Source: Parahoeflea alexandrii (GTDB lineage: Bacteria; Pseudomonadota; Alphaproteobacteria; Rhizobiales; Rhizobiaceae). Taken from it: a DNA stretch of 64,000 nt. Positions 1 through 8,142 of the stretch are shown here, piece after piece. Location of the stretch: contig NZ_JAAAML010000003.1 in NCBI RefSeq assembly GCF_024105735.1, forward strand, positions 1 to 64,000, given 5' to 3'. How positions within the stretch are numbered: position 1 is the first letter of the stretch; the number at the start of each line of letters is the position of its first letter. The position numbers were made by a program, and so were the translations under genes. Below the pieces are notes generated by a model. The model saw only the letters and a list, made by a program, of their open reading frames with translations. It searched no databases and was not told the DNA's origin.

Positions 1-2
1 CC

Positions 3-182
3 ATCTACAACGAGGCGGCCGAAGCCATCATCGCGCATCGCGACGGCAAGCCTGCCCCCGAAGGCGTCATCTATCCCGGCATCGAAGAGGGCCTGGCAGG
101 CGTCGCCTTCGTCACCGCCTGCGTCGAATCTTCCAAACGCGGCGGCGCATGGGTCAAGTTCGGAAATTATATGAAGCGGTAG
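3..182 (+). CDS. Gfo/Idh/MocA-family oxidoreductase, C-terminal end only
   Basis: Only the last 59 codons lie in the window; the gene runs off the left edge. The tail contains the GIEEGLAGVAFVTACVESS helix typical of the C-terminal domain of Gfo/Idh/MocA NAD(P)-dependent oxidoreductases, where this helix helps form the substrate pocket. It converges on the mobA-like gene. LigC, the CHMS dehydrogenase of the protocatechuate 4,5-pathway, belongs to this superfamily. The visible tail, however, looks more like the sugar/inositol-dehydrogenase branch, so a LigC role is only a possibility that the missing N-terminal part would decide. Confidence 0.6.
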   Translation: MYNEAAEAIIAHRDGKPAPEGVIYPGIEEGLAGVAFVTACVESSKRGGAWVKFGNYMKR

Positions 183-314
183 CAGCACGTACGCAACAGC
201 GAAGCGGGCGGCGATTCCATTCTTCCCGGGACCGGTCTTTGTCGGGATGTACCGCGGCAGCTCTATAACGGATGCCACGGCAAGGGCTTTGCAAGACGGG
301 TTTCAAGCCCATTG

Positions 315-336
315 CCGCCCCGCTCGCTCGGGGCGG
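315..336. terminator. GC-rich hairpin between convergent genes
   Basis: CCGCCCCG and CGGGGCGG form a perfect 8-bp stem with a 6-nt loop in the gap between the oxidoreductase and the convergent mobA-like gene. No T-tract follows on either strand, so intrinsic termination is only a guess from its position. Confidence 0.3.
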
Positions 337-461
337 GATTCAGTCTGACGGCTTGCATGGCCCGGGTGCGTAGGAGCGGATGTTCCGATTGAACTCCTAT
401 GTCGAGGCAATTCGAAGGGCTCCCACCGCCAGTCTTGTTCTCTGGCCTTATCCCCGTGGGT

Positions 462-2384
462 TCAAGGTGCCTGTTCCTTCATGAAACCGTCGAAGAAGGC
501 TGCCAGTTGGTCATGGGCATCGAGCGGCAGGACATGGGCGACATACTGGTCGGGGCGCACGATCACCAGGCATCCCTCGCTTCTGTCGATGCCGCGCATA
601 TCGAAGATGTTCGGGCCCTGCTTGAGATCGGGGCAGAACATCTTCTCGTAATCGACAAGGCCGAGGCTGCCCTTTTGCGGCTTGAGAAAGGCCGGCAGCG
701 CTTCAAGCGCAAGCTCGTGCGTGCCCTGCTGGAAGATCGCGCGGACATCGAACACCGCATCGATATCCTGGTCCGGGCGGGTGAAGCGGCGCACTGGCGA
801 TGCGGGATCTTCAGACAGGAAGCGGCACAGCCGGGCAATCGCCGAACCGGCCGATGACGGATCCTCATTGGGACAAAAGGCAAAGAGCCGCCAGCGCGCG
901 TCCGCGTGGACGACATGGCCGAGTTGAACCGGCTTGGCGTCGGCGAGGCGGACGACGGGGGCGGAATGGAACCGCGTGCCGATCTCGAAGCCGGTGGCAA
1001 GCGATTGCCACCGGTCGCCGCCGGTCAGCCGCGATTCCCCGTACCTGACCGACATGCCGGCGGTGTAACGGCCATGCTGGATAAAGTAGCGCTGGAACCG
1101 CGGCGCCTCGCCGTTGTCGCCGTCGCCGGCTTCTGGTGGCTCGCTCATGATGCGCGACCACTCCCGGTCGAAGTCGATCAGGTCCTGCGCCACTGCCTGC
1201 CGCTCGGCGGAATAGCTGTGCAGGATGTCCGCGGGACAGAGACCCCGCAACACCGAGGCCAGTTTCCAACCGAGATTGAACCCGTCGCCCATCGACACAT
1301 TCATGCCCTGACCCGCCTTCGGGCTATGGGTGTGGCAGGCGTCACCGCAGATGAAGACACGCGGCAGGCGGGAGCCAGCTTCGCTTTCGGGAACATCGTC
1401 AAACTTGTCGGTCAGGCGCTGGCCGATCTCGTAGACCGACCACCAGACCACTTGCTTCACGTCGATCGAATAGGGCCGGAAGATGCGTTGCGCAGCGGCG
1501 ACCAGATGGTCGACGGTGATGTTGCGGCTTGCCACGCGTTCATCGGATTTAAGCTTGTCGAGCTCGATGTAGAGCCGGATCAGATATCCACCCTCGCGGG
1601 GGATGATGATGATGTTGCCCTCGCTGGCTGACTGGATCAGCGTCTTGCAGCGGATATCGGGGAAGTCCGTGACCGCCAGCACATCCATGACACCCCAGGC
1701 CTGGTTGGCCGAATCGCCTTCAAGCTTGCGGCCGATCGCCTTGCGCACGGCGCTGCGCGCGCCGTCGCAGCCCACGACGTAGCGCGCCTTGAGCTCGACC
1801 GTCTCGCCTTCACGGCCGGGATCGAGCCTTTCGAGCGTGGCCGTCACCGGGAAGTCGCCAGCCGCCGGATCGACGGTCAGTCCGGCAAGCTGGAGGGAAT
1901 AATCGGGCTCGAGCCGGGAGGGCGAATTGCGCATGACCTCAAGATACATGTCGTGCACGCGGGCCTGGTTGAGAATCATGTGCGGCATTTCCGAGAGGCC
2001 GTCCTCGACGTCCTGGATGCGGCCATTGCGGACGATCTGTTCTGGCGCCCGGGGATCGGGTTTCCAGAACGTCGTCTCGTTGACCCAGTAGCCCTGTTTG
2101 AGGATCTTTTCGGCAAAGCCGAAGGCATTGAACATTTCCATCGAGCGGCAGGAAATCCCGTCAGCCTGTCCCTTGTCCATTGGACCGGACCTGCGCTCGA
2201 CAATCCGTGTCGTGATTTCCGGGAAGGCGGCGAGCTGGGCGGCAAGCGTCAGCCCCGCAGGTCCGGAGCCGACGATCAGGACATCGACAGGCGCGTCAAA
2301 ATCCGGATCGGAAACCGGCCGGCCCGCAGCGGCATCGGACACTTCGGGGTCCCCGGGGCGAAATCCGTCGAGATGGTACTGCAT
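462..2384 (-). CDS. mobA: 3-hydroxybenzoate 4-monooxygenase (MobA-like flavoprotein)
   Basis: A 640-aa single-component FAD aromatic hydroxylase that would convert 3-hydroxybenzoate to protocatechuate with NADPH and O2. The dinucleotide-binding motif GSGPAG is at residues 39-44. A CDGARS motif lies near residue 208 and the second FAD motif GDACHTHSPKAGQGMN near 345-360. A thioredoxin-like C-terminal domain ends in the RPDQYVAHVLPL segment. Length, the opening MQYHLDGFRPGDPE and many internal blocks match my memory of Comamonas testosteroni MobA rather than generic phenol hydroxylases. GGAGGAG precedes the ATG. It is divergent from a MarR gene, as expected for the mobA/mobR pair. Substrate is inferred from family resemblance; a related hydroxybenzoate is possible. 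Confidence 0.85.
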   Translation of the reverse strand: MQYHLDGFRPGDPEVSDAAAGRPVSDPDFDAPVDVLIVGSGPAGLTLAAQLAAFPEITTRIVERRSGPMDKGQADGISCRSMEMFNAFGFAEKILKQGYWVNETTFWKPDPRAPEQIVRNGRIQDVEDGLSEMPHMILNQARVHDMYLEVMRNSPSRLEPDYSLQLAGLTVDPAAGDFPVTATLERLDPGREGETVELKARYVVGCDGARSAVRKAIGRKLEGDSANQAWGVMDVLAVTDFPDIRCKTLIQSASEGNIIIIPREGGYLIRLYIELDKLKSDERVASRNITVDHLVAAAQRIFRPYSIDVKQVVWWSVYEIGQRLTDKFDDVPESEAGSRLPRVFICGDACHTHSPKAGQGMNVSMGDGFNLGWKLASVLRGLCPADILHSYSAERQAVAQDLIDFDREWSRIMSEPPEAGDGDNGEAPRFQRYFIQHGRYTAGMSVRYGESRLTGGDRWQSLATGFEIGTRFHSAPVVRLADAKPVQLGHVVHADARWRLFAFCPNEDPSSAGSAIARLCRFLSEDPASPVRRFTRPDQDIDAVFDVRAIFQQGTHELALEALPAFLKPQKGSLGLVDYEKMFCPDLKQGPNIFDMRGIDRSEGCLVIVRPDQYVAHVLPLDAHDQLAAFFDGFMKEQAP

Positions 2385-2413
2385 GAACGCTCCTCCAAAT
2401 TAATATGTAGACT

Positions 2414-2450
2414 TACTATTATCCCGAAAATGCCCGCAAGGCAAATAGTA
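2414..2450. promoter_or_regulatory. Candidate MarR/MobR operator in the mobA-marR divergent promoter
   Basis: TACTATT (2414-2420) and AATAGTA (2444-2450) form an inverted repeat in the AT-rich 154-bp gap between the divergent mobA-like and marR genes. MarR-family dimers usually bind such palindromes between themselves and the gene they repress. The spacing is longer than a usual MarR half-site spacing, so the true box may be only part of it. Confidence 0.4.
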
Positions 2451-2538
2451 TGTGTAATTATCAATTTGGGGTAAGCTGGCGCCGGGCGCGCCGGTGCCGA
2501 TGCCGCGTTCCGATGTTATGCGAAGAAACGGAGAGACG

Positions 2539-2976
2539 ATGACACATGTATCGAGAATGCCCGGACACCTGATCCGGCGGCTGCATCAGATCTCGACCCA
2601 TGTCTTCATGACCCGCACCAGGGAGGCGGGGTTCGACCTTACGCCGGTGCAGTTTGCCGCTCTCGATGCGATCCGCGAGAGCCCCGGGATCGACCAGGCC
2701 GGACTGGCCGATGCGGTGGCCAAGGACCGGGCAACAATCGGCGCCGTGGCCGACCGTCTGGAGCAGAAAGGTCTGGTCAGCCGGAAGGTGAATGCGCAGG
2801 ACAAGCGCGCGCGCATCCTGGCACTGACGGACGAGGGAGAAGCCCTGGTCGCGGCGCTCAAGCCGCTGGTGGAGGAGCTCCAGACCGACATTCTCCCCGG
2901 CCTCGACGAGACCGAATACCAGCTGTTCGTCGAGCTTGCCGCCAAGGCGGCCAGAACCGCCGGCAGTGTCGGGTAG
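2539..2976 (+). CDS. mobR: MarR-family regulator, probable MobR
   Basis: A 145-aa winged-helix repressor. The HTH spans about residues 40-75 (PGIDQAGLADAVAKDRATIGAVADRLEQKGLV) and the wing carries the typical DKRARILALTDEG motif. The start chosen is the ATG at 2539, which follows GGAGAG at 2530; a longer reading frame upstream lacks an RBS. MobR of Comamonas testosteroni is a MarR protein that controls mobA in response to 3-hydroxybenzoate. Divergent placement next to a MobA-like gene makes the same role likely here. Effector identity is inferred. Confidence 0.8.
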   Translation: MTHVSRMPGHLIRRLHQISTHVFMTRTREAGFDLTPVQFAALDAIRESPGIDQAGLADAVAKDRATIGAVADRLEQKGLVSRKVNAQDKRARILALTDEGEALVAALKPLVEELQTDILPGLDETEYQLFVELAAKAARTAGSVG

Positions 2977-2990
2977 GGTGTTTCGCCAGC

Positions 2991-4295
2991 CTACCGGAAC
3001 ATCGCCGAGGGGATCGTCAGCGCGATCTGCGGAAAGACGATGACCGCCAGCAGGCAGACGGCCATTGCGACCCAGAACGGTATCACGCCGCGGAAGATCG
3101 TGGCCATCGGCACGTCCTGGGCGACGCTCTTGACCACGAAGACATTCAGCCCGACCGGGGGCGTGATCATGCCCATCTCGATGACGATGACCGCAACCAC
3201 GCCGAACCAGATCGGATCGAACCCAAGGCCGGTGATGATCGGAAAGAAGATCGGGATCGTGACGACCAGCATGGCCAGGCCGTCCATGAACATGCCGAGC
3301 ACCAGATAGGCGATGATGATCAGCAACAGGACGCCGTAAGGGCCGAGACCCGCCGATGTCATGGCTTCGCCCAGCATGGCCGGTACGTGGGTCAGCGCCA
3401 GGAACGGGTTGAGCACGCTCGCGCCGATGACGATGAGATAGAGCATGGCCGTGGTGCCAACGGTGTCACTGACGGCCTGCTGGAGCATGCGCCAATCGAG
3501 CTTGCGCATGCCGATTGCCATCAGGATGACCAGCCCGGCACCGATACCGGCAGCTTCGACGGGTGTGAAGACACCGAGATAGATGCCGCCGATGGAAACG
3601 ATGATCACCGTGACCAGCGGCAGGGCGCGCATCAGGGCACGCATCCGCATCGATATCGACACCCATTCCCCGCGTGGACCGGCTTCAGGGTCTTTCAGCG
3701 TGACCAGCGCCACGGCTGCCATGAACAGCGCGGTGAGCAAGAGCCCGGGCAATATGCCTGCCATGAAGAGCTGGCCGATGCTTTCCTCGGTCAGGATCGC
3801 GTAGAGCACGAAACCGGTGGATGGCGGGATGAGAAAGCCGAGAGTGCCGCCCGCGGCAATGGCGCCCGTCGCCAGCGCGTCGGAGTATCTGAAGCGCTTC
3901 ATTTCGGGCAACGCAACCTTGCCGATGGTCACGGCTGTCGCCACGGACGAGCCGCTGACCGCCGCGAAAGCGGCACATCCGATGATCGATGCCGAGGCCA
4001 GTCCGCCGCGCAGAAAACCGACCCAGGCAAAGGCTGCCTCATACAGACGGCTGCTGAATCCGGCGACGGAGGCGATGTTTCCCATCAGGATGAACAGCGG
4101 AATCACAGTCAGACTGTAGTTTGAAGCGGCCGAGAAGGTTTCCGTAACGAGCAGCGCGTTGGCCGACCGGGCGCCGCTGATCAGGACGGTTCCGAAATAG
4201 CCGGCGGCCAGCATGGCCATTCCCACCGGCATGCGGAACACCATGAGGGCGAACATCATCGCAAGGCCACCGAGCCCGATCACCAAATCACTCAC
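2991..4295 (-). CDS. dctM: TRAP transporter large permease, DctM family
   Basis: A 434-aa, very hydrophobic membrane protein with the usual 12 or so helices of the TRAP large subunit, which couples Na+ flux to solute import. Family blocks visible are GCAAFAAVSGSSVATAVTIGKVALPEM in the N-terminal half and the glycine-rich GTLGFLIPPST loop. I start it at the GTG at 4295 (reading SDLVIGLGGLAMMF), which has AGGAGTGG upstream and overlaps dctQ by 8 nt, implying translational coupling. The frame continues upstream but is antisense-like there. It forms a dctP-Q-M operon downstream of a LysR gene. Beside mobA, uptake of an aromatic or other organic acid is a fair guess. Confidence 0.88.
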   Translation of the reverse strand: MSDLVIGLGGLAMMFALMVFRMPVGMAMLAAGYFGTVLISGARSANALLVTETFSAASNYSLTVIPLFILMGNIASVAGFSSRLYEAAFAWVGFLRGGLASASIIGCAAFAAVSGSSVATAVTIGKVALPEMKRFRYSDALATGAIAAGGTLGFLIPPSTGFVLYAILTEESIGQLFMAGILPGLLLTALFMAAVALVTLKDPEAGPRGEWVSISMRMRALMRALPLVTVIIVSIGGIYLGVFTPVEAAGIGAGLVILMAIGMRKLDWRMLQQAVSDTVGTTAMLYLIVIGASVLNPFLALTHVPAMLGEAMTSAGLGPYGVLLLIIIAYLVLGMFMDGLAMLVVTIPIFFPIITGLGFDPIWFGVVAVIVIEMGMITPPVGLNVFVVKSVAQDVPMATIFRGVIPFWVAMAVCLLAVIVFPQIALTIPSAMFR

Positions 4296-4800
4296 TGCGG
4301 GCCACTCCTGACCGGATGATGTCCACGAGCTGGATTGCCAGCACGAGGGCGTAGAGGGCCGCTCCGAGGACCAGCAGTCCGTAGAAGGGCCAAAGCGGGA
4401 TGCTGAGCATGTTGGTGGCGTCGCCATATTCGGCGGCGTCGGCAAGCTTTCCCCAGGAGCGCCAGCCCAGCAGCGCCAGCAGGTAGATCGAGATGCCGCG
4501 CGCCAGGATGTCGCCGGCAAACCGGCCGAAGGCGCCGATCATGCCGTCAAACACATCGACGCGGATATGCAATTCCTTCTGTGCCGCGCTCGGCATCGCC
4601 AGCATCACCAGCACGACCGAAGCCATCTCGATGATTTCGTTGTTGCCGAGGATGGGAGCATTGAAGGCATAGCGCATGACGACACCGGCAAACGTCACCA
4701 CCAGAAGCACGGCCAGCGCCAGCGACGATGCAAGGGTGAGCACGCGGACAGTCCATTCGACGGATGTCGAATGGACCAGGTCGGTTCGCGCGTTTTTCAC
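4288..4800 (-). CDS. dctQ: TRAP transporter small permease, DctQ family
   Basis: A 170-aa integral membrane protein with four predicted helices, matching the size of DctQ subunits that brace the large TRAP permease. The first helix is TLASSLALAVLLVVTFAGVVMRY, and NNEIIEMASVVLVMLAM in the second is typical of the family. It lies 7 nt downstream of dctP and overlaps dctM, so the three are one transcription unit. Confidence 0.86.
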   Translation of the reverse strand: MKNARTDLVHSTSVEWTVRVLTLASSLALAVLLVVTFAGVVMRYAFNAPILGNNEIIEMASVVLVMLAMPSAAQKELHIRVDVFDGMIGAFGRFAGDILARGISIYLLALLGWRSWGKLADAAEYGDATNMLSIPLWPFYGLLVLGAALYALVLAIQLVDIIRSGVARSE

Positions 4801-4807
4801 GACTTGC

Positions 4808-5797
4808 TCACATGCTCTTCAGGGCGTCGACAAATGCCTTGGCCTTGATGCCCGCGGCCTCGGCCTCGCCGATCACCGTGTCGACAACCGGCGCCGATGC
4901 GGCGTTGAACTTCGCCGCCTCGTCGGCGGAAAGCGTGATCACTTCCTTGCCGTCTGCAGACGCGAAGCCGGCAAGCGCCTTGTCGGCGATGCCGAGCCAG
5001 GCCTGGTTGCCGTTTACGGAGGCTTCACGGCCGGCTTCCAGCACGACTTTCTGCTGGTCTTCGCTCAGATCGCCGAAGCTGTCGCGGTTCATGATCAGGA
5101 AGAAGCTCGAGATCGTGGTTTCCATGCCGGTGGTGATGAACTGCGTCACTTCGGCGAGCTTGAACGCGCCGAGCGTGGTGGCGTCGGTCATGGCGCCGTC
5201 GATGACGCCGGTCTGCATCGCGTTGTAGATGTCGGGAGCCGGCATCGATACCGGGGTTGCGCCCCAGCCTTCAACCACGAGGCCGGCATTGCGCGACGGG
5301 ACCCTGATCTTGAGACCCTTGAGGTCTTCAAGCGTGCGGACCGGCTTTGATGCCGTGAAGATGACATTCGGCGCATTGTTCCAGATGCCCACCAGCGCCA
5401 CGCGCTTGTACTCATCCGACAGCATGTCGATGTTCTTGAGGATCTGCGCCGTGCCCGTGTCTGCGGAAATCACGCCGGGAAGCTCCGTCAGCAGCGTCTG
5501 GGGGAAGTTCGATGCGGTGTAGCCGGGCAGGCCGAAGGCGATGTCGGTGACGCCGTCGACGGCACGATTGTACTGCTCTCTCGGGCCCGGGCCGAGTTCG
5601 CCGCCCATGAAGACGCTGACCGTCACTTCGCCATTGGTTTCCTTTGCGATCTTTTCCGCAAACGGCTTGTAGACCTTGTCGACGACGAAGTGGGTGGGCG
5701 GCTGAAAATCAGCCAGTTTCAACTCGGCCGCCGAGACGGCTCCGGTGATGATGCCCAGTACAGCGACGGCACCGGTGATGGTTCTGGAAACAGACAT
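4808..5797 (-). CDS. dctP: TRAP transporter solute-binding protein, DctP family
   Basis: A 329-aa periplasmic binding protein with a Sec signal peptide (MSVSRTITGAVAVLGIITGAVSA, cleavage near AVSA-AELK). The family core includes VRTLEDLKGLKIRVPSRNAG, whose Arg usually salt-bridges the carboxylate of the ligand, and the later GVIDGAMTD segment. The ATG at 5797 is preceded by GGGAGGAATGC; an upstream in-frame Met lacks an RBS. First gene of the dctPQM operon, so made in excess over the permeases. Ligand unknown; a carboxylate, perhaps 3-hydroxybenzoate or a relative, is inferred from context. Confidence 0.87.
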   Translation of the reverse strand: MSVSRTITGAVAVLGIITGAVSAAELKLADFQPPTHFVVDKVYKPFAEKIAKETNGEVTVSVFMGGELGPGPREQYNRAVDGVTDIAFGLPGYTASNFPQTLLTELPGVISADTGTAQILKNIDMLSDEYKRVALVGIWNNAPNVIFTASKPVRTLEDLKGLKIRVPSRNAGLVVEGWGATPVSMPAPDIYNAMQTGVIDGAMTDATTLGAFKLAEVTQFITTGMETTISSFFLIMNRDSFGDLSEDQQKVVLEAGREASVNGNQAWLGIADKALAGFASADGKEVITLSADEAAKFNAASAPVVDTVIGEAEAAGIKAKAFVDALKSM

Positions 5798-5915
5798 TGC
5801 ATTCCTCCCTGAGAGACATCCAGCCATTGACCCGGCTGCTCGAAATGTCTCCGATTTCTACAAGTCCGCCGGGAGTGAAACCATTTCAAAGACGTGCGGA
5901 GGCCATAATTAATGG

Positions 5916-7088
5916 CTATAGCGAAGGTCTGTAGTTACTGACCAGATCGATCAGCGTGGCTTGCGAAGCCGTTGGTTTCCAGCCGCGGCGGGTGGTTATT
6001 CCGATCGCCCGCGCGGTGTCCGGCAATTCAAAATCGATCCGTGCAATTCTGCCGGCTTCTATCTCGGCCTCTGCCTGGAGGGCGGAAACGCAGCCGAGGT
6101 GGTCGCTGTTTAACAGCAATTCGCGAATGAGAATGTGCGACGCGGTTTCGACAATCCGATCGGGCACCGTGTGGCCGGTACCGGTGAACATGTCCTCAAA
6201 ATGCTTGCGCGTCGGTGTGCCCGCGGCGGCCACAGCCCATGGATAGTCGAGCAGGTCGCCGACACCGATGGATGATCGCCCCACAAGCGGATGGGCGGGA
6301 CCGGCAACGATTGCGAGCGTGTCGTCAAACAGCGGCGTCTGCTCGATGTCGCCAATCGGGGCCGGATCGCGCAAGGCGCCGATCAGGAAATCGACTTCGC
6401 CGTTGCGCAAGCCGGAAATCATTTCGTCGTAGGGCCCGTCAAGTATGCGCAGCGGCAGTCTCGGCCATGCCTGCCTGAACCGGGCGATGACCTTTGGCAG
6501 GAGATAGGCCCTGGACAGAGGCATGGCGCCGACCACGATGCGGCCGGTTTCACGGCCGAGCGCTTCGGCGATTTCCATGTCCGCCTGCATCAGTTCCGCA
6601 TCCATCAACCGCGCTGCACTGGCAAGCAACTGCCCGGCCCGCGTAGCGACAATGCCTGTGGACGTTCGCTCGAAAAGCGGCCGCACCGCTTCTTTTTCGA
6701 GCTGGCTGACGGCCCGGTGAACGGTTGGCTGGGCGATCCCAAGCCGCCTGGCAGCAAGAGTGAAGTTGCCGGTTTCGCGAACCGCAATCAGGGCTTCGAG
6801 CTGCGACGCCGTCGCCGTAACCCGCAATCGCGGCGCAACCGATGCGAACGCCTCGTCGATGAGGGACAAGGCCCGGCCGATGCGCTCCGCGTGGAGCCTG
6901 CCCAACGCGGTGGCGAAGACGCCCTGTGGCGTGCGGTCGAACAGCGCCGCATCGAGTTCCGCCTCGATCTTGTTGATCGCCTGGGTGACCGCCGGCTGGG
7001 ACAGGCCGCAATCGCGGGCGGCCTTGCTGATCGACGCCAGGTTCGAGACCGCCAGGAAGATCCGCAAGTGGCGAATATTGTGCTTCAT
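5916..7088 (-). CDS. LysR-family regulator with two tandem HTH domains
   Basis: A 390-aa LysR regulator, longer than the usual ~300 aa because the N-terminal winged helix is present twice. HTH1 is about residues 6-63 (LASISKAARDCGLSQPAVTQAINKIE) and HTH2 about 95-153 (GNFTLAARRLGIAQPTVHRAVSQLE). A normal effector-binding domain follows from about residue 170 (GRIVVGAMPLSRAYLLP). It overlaps the upstream dehydrogenase gene by 4 nt, so both are read from the promoter that is divergent from galB. It is the obvious candidate controller of the gal/lig-type operon. What the second HTH adds, such as binding a compound operator, is unknown. Confidence 0.85.
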   Translation of the reverse strand: MKHNIRHLRIFLAVSNLASISKAARDCGLSQPAVTQAINKIEAELDAALFDRTPQGVFATALGRLHAERIGRALSLIDEAFASVAPRLRVTATASQLEALIAVRETGNFTLAARRLGIAQPTVHRAVSQLEKEAVRPLFERTSTGIVATRAGQLLASAARLMDAELMQADMEIAEALGRETGRIVVGAMPLSRAYLLPKVIARFRQAWPRLPLRILDGPYDEMISGLRNGEVDFLIGALRDPAPIGDIEQTPLFDDTLAIVAGPAHPLVGRSSIGVGDLLDYPWAVAAAGTPTRKHFEDMFTGTGHTVPDRIVETASHILIRELLLNSDHLGCVSALQAEAEIEAGRIARIDFELPDTARAIGITTRRGWKPTASQATLIDLVSNYRPSL

Positions 7089-7984
7089 GGCACAGGCTTG
7101 TCCGAAAGAATGGCATTCAGGATGCGGTCGGCACGCTCACCGACATCGGCGCTGCCACCGGCCAGCCCGAGACCGGCGATCTCGGCCTGCCAATCGGTGA
7201 TCGCGTCCGACATGCGCGACGGCAAACCCTGCTCGGTGACGGTGCGGGCCACTTCCCGCATTTCCGCGGCCCGGCGTTCGCCATGAACCATCATGCGCTC
7301 GAGATTGTAGGCCGACCGTTTTGCCCAGTCGATGCCCGGATCGGACGCCTGCAGGGAGTGTAGCACTTCGGCTTCGACACCGGCCCGCCGCGCCGCAAGC
7401 AGGCATTCTGCTGTCAGGGCCTCAAACCCCTTGATCATGACCGAACGAAACATCTTGATCGCCGAGGCCTGCCCCACCGCGTCGCCGGCATGTCGCGGCT
7501 GCATGTCCAGCGCCTCGAGCAACAGCATGGCATCGACCGCCCCGGGGCCGGAGACCAGCAGCGGCGTCCGGTGCCGTTTGGGATGAACCGGCGCCATCAC
7601 GGCGACATCGACATAGATGCCTCCCGCTGCCTCAATCACCTCTGCTGCCTGCCGCTTCGTTCCCGGCGAACAGGAATTGCAATCAAACCAAACCGTGCCG
7701 GCGGGGATGTGCGGCGCACAGTCTTGCGCCGCCACCAGGGCCTGGTCGGCTGTAACCAGGCTGAAAACCGCCTGGGCGCCCGCGAGCGCTTCGGCTTGCG
7801 AGCCGCAGATCCTGACGCCCAGCCTGTCTGCCCTGAGCTTTAGTGTGTCCCGCTCTCCCGGCTTGCCGATTTTCAGATCGTAGCAGGAGATCGCGCCATC
7901 GTTTCTCTCGCGCCAGCCGGACACAAAGGCTTCCGCAGCCTCCCCGAATCCGATGATCGCCACTCCGCTGCCGAGATTTGCCAT
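7085..7984 (-). CDS. NAD(P)-dependent dehydrogenase with DUF1932 C-terminal domain
   Basis: A 299-aa 6-phosphogluconate/3-hydroxyisobutyrate-type dehydrogenase. The Rossmann start VAIIGFGEAAEAFVSGW is at residues 8-24, followed by DCNSCSPGTKR. The DUF1932 domain (SAIKMFRSVMIKGFEALTAECLLAARRAG) replaces the usual C-terminal domain. The start at 7984 is preceded by an AGAGCGGA-type RBS. The gene shares an operon with the tandem-HTH LysR gene and is divergent from galB. Substrate is not known. Because the protocatechuate 4,5-pathway needs a hemiacetal dehydrogenase (LigC) and none is clearly visible, this protein is a candidate for that step. This is inference from context only. Confidence 0.75.
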   Translation of the reverse strand: MANLGSGVAIIGFGEAAEAFVSGWRERNDGAISCYDLKIGKPGERDTLKLRADRLGVRICGSQAEALAGAQAVFSLVTADQALVAAQDCAPHIPAGTVWFDCNSCSPGTKRQAAEVIEAAGGIYVDVAVMAPVHPKRHRTPLLVSGPGAVDAMLLLEALDMQPRHAGDAVGQASAIKMFRSVMIKGFEALTAECLLAARRAGVEAEVLHSLQASDPGIDWAKRSAYNLERMMVHGERRAAEMREVARTVTEQGLPSRMSDAITDWQAEIAGLGLAGGSADVGERADRILNAILSDKPVP

Positions 7985-8053
7985 GGTTCCGCTCTCTTGC
8001 CTTTCAGTGGCCGGAAGTCTGGCAGAACGCCTGCGGCCAATCCACCCACTATA

Positions 8054-8090
8054 GCAATTTCTTATGTGATGCGCGCCGCATTGAAATTGC
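8054..8090. promoter_or_regulatory. Inverted repeat in the galB/LysR-unit divergent promoter
   Basis: GCAATTTC (8054-8061) and GAAATTGC (8083-8090) are perfect 8-bp inverted arms 21 nt apart, in the 158-bp gap between the divergent dehydrogenase-LysR unit and galB. Position and symmetry fit an operator for the tandem-HTH LysR regulator or a companion regulator. Confidence 0.45.
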
Positions 8091-8142
8091 CCAAGACAGC
8101 GTGAATGCGCAAAATTCGCGCAACCGGATTGGAGAAAACCCG

